Under the pieces are notes generated by a model. That model saw only the letters and a list, made by a program, of their open reading frames with translations, made no database searches and was not told where the DNA came from. Of a stretch of DNA of 64,000 bases, positions 34,231-42,501 are shown piece by piece. The position numbers and the translations under genes are program-made. Location of the stretch: assembly GCF_027359675.1 (NCBI RefSeq), contig NZ_CP114786.1:248001-312000 (forward strand), in the 5' to 3' direction. Within the stretch, counting starts at the first letter, position 1, and each line of letters starts with the position of its first letter. Source of the DNA: Roseibium sp. Sym1 (GTDB lineage Bacteria; Pseudomonadota; Alphaproteobacteria; Rhizobiales; Stappiaceae).

Positions 34231-36014
34231 TCGGCCGCTTCGGATTTCAGATCCGGTAGGGGATCATTGTCGGCATGCCCTTCGCCGAGGCCCGGCAGCC
34301 GGAGTTCGAACACGGCTCCTTTAGGGGTGTTCGCCGTCACTGACAAGCCGCCGCCGAGATCTTCCGCAAGACGGATCGAAATGGCGAGTCCCAGCCCCAT
34401 GCCGCCCGAACTGGCCTTGGTCGAGAAGAATGGATCGAAAATCCGTTCACGCAGATCCTCCGGAATGCCCGGGCCATTGTCCGAGATCCGCAGGATCACC
34501 TGCCCTTCCTGCTGGTCGGCCCGGAGCGTCACCTTGCCCTGCTCCTCGCTTGCGGCCGCATCGGCGCCGTTGCGCAACAGGTTGACCAGGATCTGTTCGA
34601 TCCTCAGCGGCGCCGTCTCGGCCTCCAGCGGCGCGTCGGGAAGGTCCAGATCCAGGGTGACGCCTGTCTCCTCGAAACGCGGCCGCACGATCTTTTCCGC
34701 GACACGGACGCTTTCCCTCAGGTCGATCTTCTCGATCCGGCTTTCACCCGGCCGGGCGAAGCGTTTCAGCTCCTGTGTGAGGTGGGCCATGCGCATCTGC
34801 AGGGAGTCGATCTCGTCCAGGTTTTCCGCAGCCGTGTCGGTATCTCCCTTTTCAAGGAACTTGCGGGTGCCCGCCACGAACATCCTGAGGGCGGCGAGCG
34901 GCTGGCTGAGTTCATGGACGACGGCGGCGGACATTTCGCCGACAGCCGCTAGGCGGTTCGACCGGGCAAGACCGCGCTGCGCTTCCAGAAGCTCGCGCTC
35001 CACGCGCCGACGCTCCTGAATCTCCTCGACAAGGCGCGTGTTCAGTTCCTTGAGACCGGCCGATTCCTGGCGCAGCAGCGCCGATGCCTTGCGCAGGCGC
35101 CGTCCACGCAGGACCAGCACGATAACCGCATAGATGAGACACAAGGTGATCGCAGCCGCCCAGATCGGCAGCACGCTCTTGCGGGTTTCCTCGACCGGTA
35201 CCAGGAAATGCAGCGTCCAGCCGAGCAGGCCGACATCCGCCGAATTGTGACGGAAGGCCCTGCCGTCAATCACGAGCTGCTGCTTGGCCTGCACCGGCCG
35301 GTCGCTGACCGGTGTCAGATCCCGGCCGGCATACTGACGGGTGGCCTCGATCGTCCGGCGCACTTCCTCGGGCAGGGCGGCGAGCGTGCGGTAACGCCAT
35401 TCGGGCTGGCTGGAGAGAAAAATCACGCCGTTTGCGTCGGAGGCAAACACGGTTTCCCCGCCTTCGGCCCAGGCTTCTTCCAGCGGCCCCATATCCACCT
35501 TGACGACGGCAACCCCGACCGGCTTGCCGGTAACCGGGGTCGGTCTTGCCAGAAACAGGCCCGGTTCGTCCGAGGTTGCGCCGATGGCAAAAAACTGGCC
35601 CTCCCGGCCCTGGTACGCCGACTTGAAATAGGGCCTGAAACCATAGTTCCGGCCGACCAGCGACAGGCTGTCCTGCCAGTTGCTGGCGGCCAGCGTCGTG
35701 CCCTCCGCATTCATCACGTAGAGCAGCTCGACGCCGGAATTTTCCGCCATTTCCTCGAGGAAACGGTTGGCGCTCTCAACCGGCTGGCCGAGGCCCAGCG
35801 CGGAGGTCGCACGCGGATCGCGTGCGATCATGTAGGGCAGGTAACGGTATTTCTGGTATTCGCCGAGGATCGTCTGGCGGTACAGCGTCAGGCGTTCGGC
35901 CGCCTTGCGGTCAATGCTGTCCCTGTCCAGCTCCAGAAAGAGCTGAACCAGCACGAAGGCGGCCACCACGAGCAGGAACGGCGGCAGGGCCAGATAGAGC
36001 CAGCGTTTCGACAT
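34227..36014 (-). CDS. dctB: Sensor histidine kinase of the DctB family
   Basis: 595 residues from ATG 36014. It starts with a helix (LYLALPPFLLVVAAFVLVQLF), then a periplasmic double-Cache sensor (ending around FLVPVEETRKS), a second helix (IWAAAITLCLIYAVIVLVL), a coiled coil, a HisKA domain with His367 in VVHELSQPLAALRMF and a HATPase with NLLRNGADA and SDNGPGIPEDLRERIF, GMGLGLAISIRLAEDLGGG. It signals substrate to DctD. Later in-frame starts upstream (36095, 36146) would place the usp promoter and FNR site within the gene, so I prefer 36014. Confidence 0.93.
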   Translation of the reverse strand: MSKRWLYLALPPFLLVVAAFVLVQLFLELDRDSIDRKAAERLTLYRQTILGEYQKYRYLPYMIARDPRATSALGLGQPVESANRFLEEMAENSGVELLYVMNAEGTTLAASNWQDSLSLVGRNYGFRPYFKSAYQGREGQFFAIGATSDEPGLFLARPTPVTGKPVGVAVVKVDMGPLEEAWAEGGETVFASDANGVIFLSSQPEWRYRTLAALPEEVRRTIEATRQYAGRDLTPVSDRPVQAKQQLVIDGRAFRHNSADVGLLGWTLHFLVPVEETRKSVLPIWAAAITLCLIYAVIVLVLRGRRLRKASALLRQESAGLKELNTRLVEEIQERRRVERELLEAQRGLARSNRLAAVGEMSAAVVHELSQPLAALRMFVAGTRKFLEKGDTDTAAENLDEIDSLQMRMAHLTQELKRFARPGESRIEKIDLRESVRVAEKIVRPRFEETGVTLDLDLPDAPLEAETAPLRIEQILVNLLRNGADAAASEEQGKVTLRADQQEGQVILRISDNGPGIPEDLRERIFDPFFSTKASSGGMGLGLAISIRLAEDLGGGLSVTANTPKGAVFELRLPGLGEGHADNDPLPDLKSEAAE

Positions 36015-36066
36015 GGGTCCATATTGCGCATTTTTTCCGTTTCGGCCAGCGGGAGCGGATTTCCGT

Positions 36067-36080
36067 TTGATACGCGTCAA
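36067..36080 (+). promoter_or_regulatory. FixK/FNR-type box upstream of usp
   Basis: TTGATACGCGTCAA is an exact TTGA-N6-TCAA site. A -10-like TGTAAT is found at 36102-36107, which puts the box centre near -40 from a start around 36114, the class II position from which FNR-family proteins activate. The usp ATG is 78 bases after the box. Confidence 0.8.
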
Positions 36081-36157
36081 GGACGGTTGCACCATCGCTC
36101 CTGTAATTTTCTGGCAAGGCCGGTTCGATACGCATGTACCGGCCATAGGAGGGTTAA

Positions 36158-36991
36158 ATGCCGATCAAAGATATTTTGACTGTTCTGGATCTCGCGGGCG
36201 ATCAGCCGGCCGCCAAGTATGCGCTGGAATTCGGCCGCACGCACGATGCTCACGTGACCGGCCTGGCCGTGTCGTTCGAGCCTGTGGTGCCGGCCTTTGC
36301 CGCAGCGCCGATGCCGGTCGACTATCTCCAGGCCGCGCATGAACAGGCGATTGCGGCCGCCAATGAAGCCAAGAAGGAGTTTGACGAACTCGCCCGCCTT
36401 GCGGCGGTCAACAGCGAAAGCCGGGTTGCCGAAATCCTGACCGGCGGACCGCTGGAAAACGTCCTGGTACATTGCCGGCCGACAGATCTCGTCGTGGTCG
36501 GCCAGGCCAATCCCGACCAGCCGGAGCCCATGCGCGAATTGCTGATCGAAACCATCCTGTTCGAAAGCGGCGTGCCTGTCCTGCTGGTGCCCTATATCGG
36601 CAGCAAGGCGTTCCAGCCGAAAAATGTCCTGGTCGGCTGGGACGGCAGTTCCACCGCGACCCGGGCCATTCACGCCGCTCTGCCGGTGCTTGAAAAGGCC
36701 GACAAGATCACGCTCCTGGTGATCGAGAAAAAGGCAACGACGGCCCAGGGACAGCCGGGTGCCGATGTCGCCAACTATCTCGCCCGCCACAACATGGATG
36801 TCACCGTGGAGGTGATCACCAACCCGCAGGCAGGCATTGCCGACACCGTGCTCAACCACGTCAGCGACAACGGCAACGACCTTGTTGTCATGGGCGGATA
36901 CGGCCACAGCCGGATGCGCGAATTCCTGTTCGGCGGCGCGACCCGGGAAATCCTGGAAGCCATGACCGTGCCGGTGCTGATGGCGCACTGA
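36158..36991 (+). CDS. Tandem-domain universal stress protein
   Basis: 277 residues with two Usp folds in tandem. The second carries the nucleotide-binding pattern GYGHSRMREFLFGGATRE (G-x2-G-x9-G-A/S). The first is degenerate, lacking that motif. A good AGGAGGG site precedes ATG 36158. Many USPs of alphaproteobacteria respond to low oxygen through FixK, which fits the box upstream. A terminator separates it from the following acyl-CoA ligase gene. Confidence 0.92.
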   Translation: MPIKDILTVLDLAGDQPAAKYALEFGRTHDAHVTGLAVSFEPVVPAFAAAPMPVDYLQAAHEQAIAAANEAKKEFDELARLAAVNSESRVAEILTGGPLENVLVHCRPTDLVVVGQANPDQPEPMRELLIETILFESGVPVLLVPYIGSKAFQPKNVLVGWDGSSTATRAIHAALPVLEKADKITLLVIEKKATTAQGQPGADVANYLARHNMDVTVEVITNPQAGIADTVLNHVSDNGNDLVVMGGYGHSRMREFLFGGATREILEAMTVPVLMAH

Positions 36992-37009
36992 GCGAATTTT
37001 TTGCAATGC

Positions 37010-37052
37010 AAAATGCCCGCGGACCTGACACAATCGGGGCCGCGGGCATTTT
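37010..37052 (+). terminator. Terminator after usp
   Basis: A 13-bp perfect stem AAAATGCCCGCGG/CCGCGGGCATTTT (37010-37022 with 37040-37052) followed by GTTT. It lies 19 bases after the usp stop. Downstream transcription of the next gene needs read-through or a new promoter. Confidence 0.88.
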
Positions 37053-37108
37053 GTTTGGATGTTCTTTGAAACCGGCGCCGATTTCGGCGGCGGGAAAGGA
37101 TTGCGCAG

Positions 37109-39838
37109 GTGACCATTCGAAATCTGGATGGCTTTTTCGCGCCGCGCTCGATCGCGGTCTTTGGCCCCTGCCGGCACCCCGGGGTCCTGACGCAAAAACT
37201 GATCGCCTGCCTGCATGATATCGAGGCCGGCCATCCCGTCACGCTGATCGGCATCGACGAGGACGTCCCCTTTCACGGCAGGAAGGTCGACCGGCTGGAA
37301 GACCTGGAGACCATGCCGGACCTGGCGATCTATCTGGCCGCACCCGAGGTCCTGCCCGGCACGATCACGAAACTTGGCGCCGGTGGCACGAAAGCTGTCC
37401 TGATCCCCTCCCCCGGCTACGAAATCTGGCCGGAAGACCTGCTTCAGGCCTGCCGGGAGGCCGCGCAATCGACCAATCTGCGCCTAATCGGCCCGGGAAC
37501 GCTTGGGCTGGCGGTTCCCGCAAGCGGCCTCAACGCCCTTTTGAGCGCCGAGCCTCCGGAGAAGGGCGAAGTCGCCTTTATCTCGCGCTCGGGCGCCGTC
37601 CTCAACGCGACACTGTCCTGGGCGAAAGCGCACCGGACGGGTTTTTCCGCGGTCGTTTCACTCGGTGCGCGCATGGATGTCGATATCGGCGACCTGATCG
37701 ACTATTTCGCCCAGGATTACCGGACCCGCGCCATCGTCTTGCACCTTGAAGGCATCGCTGTTCCGCGCAAGTTCATTTCCGCGGCCCGGGCCGCCGCGCG
37801 CAGCAAGCCGGTGATCGTGATCCGTTCCGGCAAGAGCCGCGACACGGGCGGAACCGGCCGGACCCATGCCGGCCGCCTGGCGCGCACGGACCTGGTATAC
37901 GAGACCGTGTTCCGCCGGACCGGGCTTTTGCGCGTTCATGACCTTGATGAAATGTTCGAAGCACTTGAAACGCTCTCCCACATCCGCGTCCCCCGCTGCG
38001 AGAAACTGGCCGTTCTGGCCAATGGCCGCAGCCTGGCAAGCCTGGCGGTCGACCGGTTGTCGGACCTGGGTGCCGATTTCGCCAATCTTGGTCCGGAGAC
38101 ACGCACGGCCCTTGCGGGCATCAGCCGGACCCATGCAGACCTGGACGATACGCCCGCGGCGGCCGGCTCGGTGATCCTGAAGGAGAGCGTCTCACCGGAG
38201 GACATCACCGGCGCCATCACCACGGTCCTGAAGGATCCGGAAGTTGACGGGGCCATTGTCCTGCAGGCAGCCAGCGCGTTCCAGCCCCTGCCGGCGATCG
38301 CAAAGGCGGTGGTCGACGCCGGACTGGCCGACCGGCGGCGCACGGGCCGGCGCAAGGCCCTTGTCGCGGGTCTCATCGGCGGTGACGGCGCGGTGCGCGC
38401 GTCCCTGTCAGAGGCAAAGATCCCGAACTATGCCAGCCCGGCGGAAGCGGCGCGCAGCCTCATGCACCTGGCGCACGATGCGCAGGCCCGGGAATTTCTG
38501 ATGGCGGTTCCTCCCAGCCTGCCGAGCAGCTTCACTCCGGATGTGGCGACTGCGCGCGGGATCGTCACGGCCGCGCTGGCGCAAGACCGGACCTGGCTCA
38601 GCCCTCCTGAAGTTGTCGCGGTGCTCAGGGCCTATGACTTGCCGATCATGGCCACGCAGATGGCGGAAACCCCGGAAGAGGCTGCCGCCCTGTCGCGGCC
38701 GTTTCTCGAGGAGCACGCGCATTGTGTCGTCAAGCTGATCTCTCCGGATCTGCCGTTCAAGTCGCGTATCGACGGCGTGCGCCTCGGACTGGACAGCGCC
38801 GAGGCCGTCCGGCATGCGGCGCAAGAGCTGATCGCGAAAACGAAGCTCAATTACCCGGACGCCCGGATCGCGGGGATCTCCATTCACCCGATGCTGGAGG
38901 ACCGGCACGGACTGGAACTTTATCTGGGACTGGCGGAGACACCGGAGTTCGGGCCTGTTCTGGTGTTCGGTCACGGCGGCACCTCGATCGAGGAAAGTGT
39001 CGATATCGCCCTCGAACTGCCACCGCTGGACCTGAACCTTGCAGAGGCGATGATCGGGCGCACGCGCATTGCGCGCCTGCTCGACGGCGGCCCGTCCCGG
39101 CCCGCGCTCGACCGGGCCGCGCTCGGCCAGGCGCTGGTGAAACTCTCCCAGATCACCATCGACATTCCGGAGATCCAGGAACTCGACATCAACCCCATCG
39201 TGGCGCTGCCTTCCGGCCTGATTGCGCTCGATGCCCGCATGACCCTTTGCCACCCGGAGCAACGGCCCGGCCGCACCGGAAGCTCCCGCCTGGCGATCAC
39301 GCCCTATCCGCAGGAGTGGGAGCAGACCCTCACCCTGAAGGGCGACCGGACCGTCTTCGTGCGTCCCGTCCGTCCGGAGGACGAAGACATGTTCAAGGCG
39401 TTTTTCGAAGCCGTGACCCCGGAAGACCTGCGCCTGCGCTTCTTCGCGCCCGTTCGGGACTTCAGTCACAGGTTCCTGTCCCGTCTGACCCAGCTGGACT
39501 ATGCCCGCGCCATTGCCTTCACCGCGATCGATCCGGACAACGGCAGTCTGCTCGGCGTTGTCCGCCTGCATGCGGATCCCGATCACCAGACCGGCGAATA
39601 TGCGGTGATGGTGCGTTCCGACCTGAAGGGCCTCGGTCTTGGCTGGGCCCTGATGAAACTGATCATCCGCTACGCAAGGGCGGACGGCATCGAAGTGATC
39701 AAGGGCGAGGTGCTGAAGGAAAACACCTCGATGATCTCCATGTGCCATGCCCTCGGCTTTACCGTCGGCACGTCGCCCGACGATCCGGGCATCGCTCTGG
39801 TGACATTGCCGGTGGCCGAGATGCCGGAGGAGATGTGA
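37109..39838 (+). CDS. Acyl-CoA ligase (ADP-forming)/GNAT acetyltransferase fusion, Pat-like
   Basis: 909 residues: CoA-binding Rossmann domain (about 1-130), succinyl-CoA-ligase-like domains (about 150-450), an ATP-grasp region (about 480-700) and a C-terminal GNAT domain (about 735-905; GLGLGWALMKLII is the acetyl-CoA loop). This is the build of protein lysine acetyltransferase Pat/YfiQ. Unlike YfiQ, where the ligase His is replaced by Asn, this protein has H253 in GRTHAGRLARTD, the place of the phosphorylated His of ADP-forming acetyl-CoA synthetase. GTG start with GAAAGGA about 12 bases before. Located after usp. Confidence 0.88.
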   Translation: MTIRNLDGFFAPRSIAVFGPCRHPGVLTQKLIACLHDIEAGHPVTLIGIDEDVPFHGRKVDRLEDLETMPDLAIYLAAPEVLPGTITKLGAGGTKAVLIPSPGYEIWPEDLLQACREAAQSTNLRLIGPGTLGLAVPASGLNALLSAEPPEKGEVAFISRSGAVLNATLSWAKAHRTGFSAVVSLGARMDVDIGDLIDYFAQDYRTRAIVLHLEGIAVPRKFISAARAAARSKPVIVIRSGKSRDTGGTGRTHAGRLARTDLVYETVFRRTGLLRVHDLDEMFEALETLSHIRVPRCEKLAVLANGRSLASLAVDRLSDLGADFANLGPETRTALAGISRTHADLDDTPAAAGSVILKESVSPEDITGAITTVLKDPEVDGAIVLQAASAFQPLPAIAKAVVDAGLADRRRTGRRKALVAGLIGGDGAVRASLSEAKIPNYASPAEAARSLMHLAHDAQAREFLMAVPPSLPSSFTPDVATARGIVTAALAQDRTWLSPPEVVAVLRAYDLPIMATQMAETPEEAAALSRPFLEEHAHCVVKLISPDLPFKSRIDGVRLGLDSAEAVRHAAQELIAKTKLNYPDARIAGISIHPMLEDRHGLELYLGLAETPEFGPVLVFGHGGTSIEESVDIALELPPLDLNLAEAMIGRTRIARLLDGGPSRPALDRAALGQALVKLSQITIDIPEIQELDINPIVALPSGLIALDARMTLCHPEQRPGRTGSSRLAITPYPQEWEQTLTLKGDRTVFVRPVRPEDEDMFKAFFEAVTPEDLRLRFFAPVRDFSHRFLSRLTQLDYARAIAFTAIDPDNGSLLGVVRLHADPDHQTGEYAVMVRSDLKGLGLGWALMKLIIRYARADGIEVIKGEVLKENTSMISMCHALGFTVGTSPDDPGIALVTLPVAEMPEEM

Positions 39839-39864
39839 GGGGATACACGCCTTCCCCACCCCAC

Positions 39865-39909
39865 CGTCATTCCGGACAAGTGCAGCGCAAGCTGCATGCA
39901 GATCCGGAA
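39865..39909 (+). repeat. Palindromic intergenic repeat unit
   Basis: CGTCATTCCGGACAAG...GATCCGGAA with inner GCAGCGCAAGCTGC. The ends TCCGGA and ATCCGGA pair. It resembles common alphaproteobacterial intergenic repeats and could act as a terminator between the two convergent genes. Confidence 0.6.
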
Positions 39910-39951
39910 ATCGGCGCATCAGCGTGAGCGCAGTCTGTTGAGCTCCCGCCC

Positions 39952-41616
39952 CTATTTCCCCTCCGCCGCGGCGCGGATCTGGCTCAGGCTTGCAGCGGGG
40001 GTGATCGCCTCCGGATCGAGTTTCAGATGCAGGACCGCGGGCGTGCCGGAGGCACGGGCCCGCTCGAAGGCCGGGCCGAACGCTTCGGTGGTCTCGACCG
40101 TCTCGCCGAAAGCGCCGTAGCTTCTGGCAAGGGCGGCGAAATCCGGATTGACCAGTTTCGTTGCCGACGGCCGGCCCGGATAGTGACGTTCCTGGTGCAT
40201 GCGGATGGTGCCGTACATGCCGTTGTCGATCACCAGCACGATGATGTTGGCGCCGTCCTGGCAGGCGGTGCCGAATTCCTGCATGGTCATCTGCAGGCAG
40301 CCGTCGCCGGCGAAACAGACGACCTCGCGTTCCGGGAAGGCCAGTTTCGCCGCAACCGCCGCCGGCAGGCCGTAGCCCATGGATCCGGAGGTCGGGGCGG
40401 CCTGGGTGGCAAAGCGGCGGAAACGGTGGAACCGGTGCAGCCAGGTGGCGTAGTTGCCCGCGCCATTGGTGCAGATTGCATCTTCGCCCAGATTGGCCTC
40501 CAGCCAGTCCATCACGCCGGCCATCTGAAGCGCACCCGGGATTTCGGGGCGCGCGCCGGACCAGTCCAGATAGTCCCGATGCGCCTTTGACGCTTCCCCC
40601 GCGCCTTTCAGTTCGGATGGCGGCTGCAGACCCTCCGCGGCCTTGCAGAAGGCGGTCGGGCTGGCATGGATCGCGAGCGACGGCCGGTAGACCCGTCCCA
40701 GCTCCTCCGCATCCGGATGGATGTGCACCAGCTGCTGGCTGGGGCTCGGAATATCCAAGAGGGAATAGGACTGGCTCGGCATTTCGGAGAGACGGCCGCC
40801 GACCAGCAAGATCAGGTCGGACGCCTTGATCCGGGCAAGCAGCTTCGGATTGATGCCGATACCGACGTCGCCGGCATAGTTGGCGTGCAGGTTGTCGAAC
40901 AGCATCTGGCGGCGGAAGGAACAGGCAACAGGAAGATCGAAGCGTTCGGCGAAACGGGTGAAACCGGCCACGGCCTCTTCCGACCAGCGGCTGCCGCCGA
41001 GGATCGCGATCGGCCGTTCCGCCGCCCAGAGACGCTTTTGCAGATCCGCCATCTGGGTCAGTCCGGGATGGGTCTCGACCTGGGACCAGGCGGGAGGCTG
41101 CGGCACGTCGGCCATTTCGACAAGCATGTCTTCCGGCAGGGCCAGCACCACCGGGCCCGGACGGCCGGACGTCGCCACATGATAGGCCCTTGAGATGAAT
41201 TCCGGCACGCGCCCGGCGTGGTCGATCTCGGCAACCCACTTGGCGATGCCGCCGAACATCTGGCGGTAGTCGACTTCCTGGAACGCCTCGCGCTCGCGCA
41301 TGCCGCGTTCGATCTGGCCGATGAACAGGATCATCGGCGTGGAATCCTGGGCGGCGACATGAACGCCGGCCGAGGCGTTGGTGGCCCCGGGACCGCGGGT
41401 GACCATGCAGATGCCCGGTCTGCCCGTCAGCTTGCCGTGGGCGTCGGCCATCATCGCGGCACCGCCCTCCTGGCGGCAGACGGTGACGGGGATATTCGCG
41501 TCGTAAAGCGCATCCAGAACGGCCAGGTAGCTTTCCCCGGGCACGCAGAACACCCGCTCCGCGCCATGGCGCTCCAGCGCCTCCACAAGCAATGCGCCGC
41601 CGGTCTTTTCAGCCAT
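39952..41616 (-). CDS. Thiamine pyrophosphate-dependent enzyme of the acetolactate synthase family
   Basis: 554 residues from ATG 41616, which has AGGAAA upstream. N-terminal TPP pyrimidine domain with the activating Glu in CRQEGGAAMMADA, MVTRGPGATNASAGVH, central domain, and the C-terminal TPP-phosphate motif GDGCLQMTMQE ... DNGMYG. The GDG-x(n)-N pattern is intact. No neighbouring ilvN small subunit, so it is not the biosynthetic acetolactate synthase; relatives include decarboxylases and other lyases. Substrate unknown. Confidence 0.85.
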   Translation of the reverse strand: MAEKTGGALLVEALERHGAERVFCVPGESYLAVLDALYDANIPVTVCRQEGGAAMMADAHGKLTGRPGICMVTRGPGATNASAGVHVAAQDSTPMILFIGQIERGMREREAFQEVDYRQMFGGIAKWVAEIDHAGRVPEFISRAYHVATSGRPGPVVLALPEDMLVEMADVPQPPAWSQVETHPGLTQMADLQKRLWAAERPIAILGGSRWSEEAVAGFTRFAERFDLPVACSFRRQMLFDNLHANYAGDVGIGINPKLLARIKASDLILLVGGRLSEMPSQSYSLLDIPSPSQQLVHIHPDAEELGRVYRPSLAIHASPTAFCKAAEGLQPPSELKGAGEASKAHRDYLDWSGARPEIPGALQMAGVMDWLEANLGEDAICTNGAGNYATWLHRFHRFRRFATQAAPTSGSMGYGLPAAVAAKLAFPEREVVCFAGDGCLQMTMQEFGTACQDGANIIVLVIDNGMYGTIRMHQERHYPGRPSATKLVNPDFAALARSYGAFGETVETTEAFGPAFERARASGTPAVLHLKLDPEAITPAASLSQIRAAAEGK

Positions 41617-41753
41617 GATCCGTTTCCTGCTCAAAAATGCCTGATCATTCTATAGCGTATGAAACAGCGGCCTGTCAGAGGCGAAAATCAGATTAATTGG
41701 CAATGAGATCATTCCGAAATGGAAGGATTGACAGATATCTTGGGGATTGTGAC

Positions 41754-41902
41754 CGATCCTTCGAGACGCGAGCAAGCTCGCTCCTCAGGATGACGCTGGT
41801 GGGTGCTGATGCGTCTGTTAGCTCAGATAATCCAAGTGCCTGCCGCCCCCCAAGCGTCATCCTGAGGAGCCGCGACAGCGGCGTCTCGAAGGATTTGGCC
41901 AC
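41754..41902. repeat. Inverted pair of REP-like units
   Basis: Unit 1 (41754-41796, CCTTCGAGAC...CTCAGGATGACG) and unit 2 (41853-41902, CGTCATCCTGAGGAG...GTCTCGAAGGAT) are inverted copies separated by about 56 bp. Each unit can fold internally as well. The same family occurs at 17060-17118 and 47661-47766. Confidence 0.85.
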
Positions 41903-41940
41903 GCATTCCTTTCATCGCTTCAACTCAAACACCCAAAAAG

Positions 41941-41968
41941 AAAAGGCGCCGGTCTCCCGGCGCCCTTT
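41941..41968 (-). terminator. Terminator of the 42375 small gene
   Basis: On the minus strand, GGCGCCGG arms (41945-41952 with 41957-41964) with a GAGA loop are followed by TTTTCTTTTT. It lies about 27 bases after the stop of the gene at 41995-42375. Confidence 0.85.
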
Positions 41969-41994
41969 CCGGCCGTTGCATTGTCTTGCTTTTC

Positions 41995-42375
41995 TCAGAC
42001 CGACTGCACCGTCACCACCTGGAATGTGTGGAGGTCACCGTCCTCGTCCTTGATGGAGACATACTCGCCCGGATTGAAGGCATGCGACCCGAACCGGTAA
42101 CCGGCTTCGTCGTCATCTTCTCCATCGATGTCGTAATGGAAAGCCCAGGACCCGCCCGGCCGGTGGATCAGGTGGCCGATTTCCTCTTCCTCGCTGCCCC
42201 AGAAGCGGCGCACGCGGCAATGCGCGCGTTCCTTTTTCCAGGCTGCAGCGTCGATGTGGCCGGTGCCGTCGAGCGGTGCGGTGAACTCATAGCCATGACG
42301 TGCCGAGCCTTGCGGATATTCTTTCGTCCTGGCCAGGTTCAGCCTGATCTTCTTCAAACCCGGATGGTCGTTCAT
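41995..42375 (-). CDS. Conserved small protein of unknown function
   Basis: 126 residues from ATG 42375, with a good TAAAGGAGGG site. Charged, no signal or membrane helix. Recognisable stretches are KKIRLNLARTKEYPQGSA, HGYEFTAPLDGTGHIDA, CRVRRFWG and the acidic DIDGEDDDEAGYRFGSH. I recall similar proteins in rhizobia and Stappiaceae but no named family. It is divergent from the phosphotransferase/kinase fusion gene. Confidence 0.75.
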   Translation of the reverse strand: MNDHPGLKKIRLNLARTKEYPQGSARHGYEFTAPLDGTGHIDAAAWKKERAHCRVRRFWGSEEEEIGHLIHRPGGSWAFHYDIDGEDDDEAGYRFGSHAFNPGEYVSIKDEDGDLHTFQVVTVQSV

Positions 42376-42501
42376 GGTGCCCTCCTTTACTGACAATCCA
42401 CGTTATTTGTGCCACATCGGCATGGTCTCACATTGAGAAGGATCAAACTGATCCCTCGCCGGGTGGGGCATTGTGGCAACGCTTGCACTGAAGGACCGAA
42501 T

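Larger units (their letters stand above)
41617..41994. other. 378-bp intergenic region: repeats and terminator only
   Basis: It contains the inverted repeat pair (41754-41902) and the terminator of the following minus-strand gene (41941-41968). No gene is visible on either strand. The segment 41617-41753 is AT-richer and may hold the TPP-enzyme promoter. Confidence 0.6.

Noticed and set aside
32956..35019. 687-residue open frame on the plus strand
   Set aside because: Mirror of dctD/dctB, which carry all catalytic motifs.
36015..36146. Longer N-terminus of DctB (starts at 36095 or 36146)
   Set aside because: It would swallow the FNR site and usp promoter and adds a basic non-homologous leader before the first membrane helix.
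38408..41239. 943-residue open frame on the minus strand
   Set aside because: Antisense to the ligase/GNAT fusion and out of phase with the TPP enzyme; no motif or domain seen.
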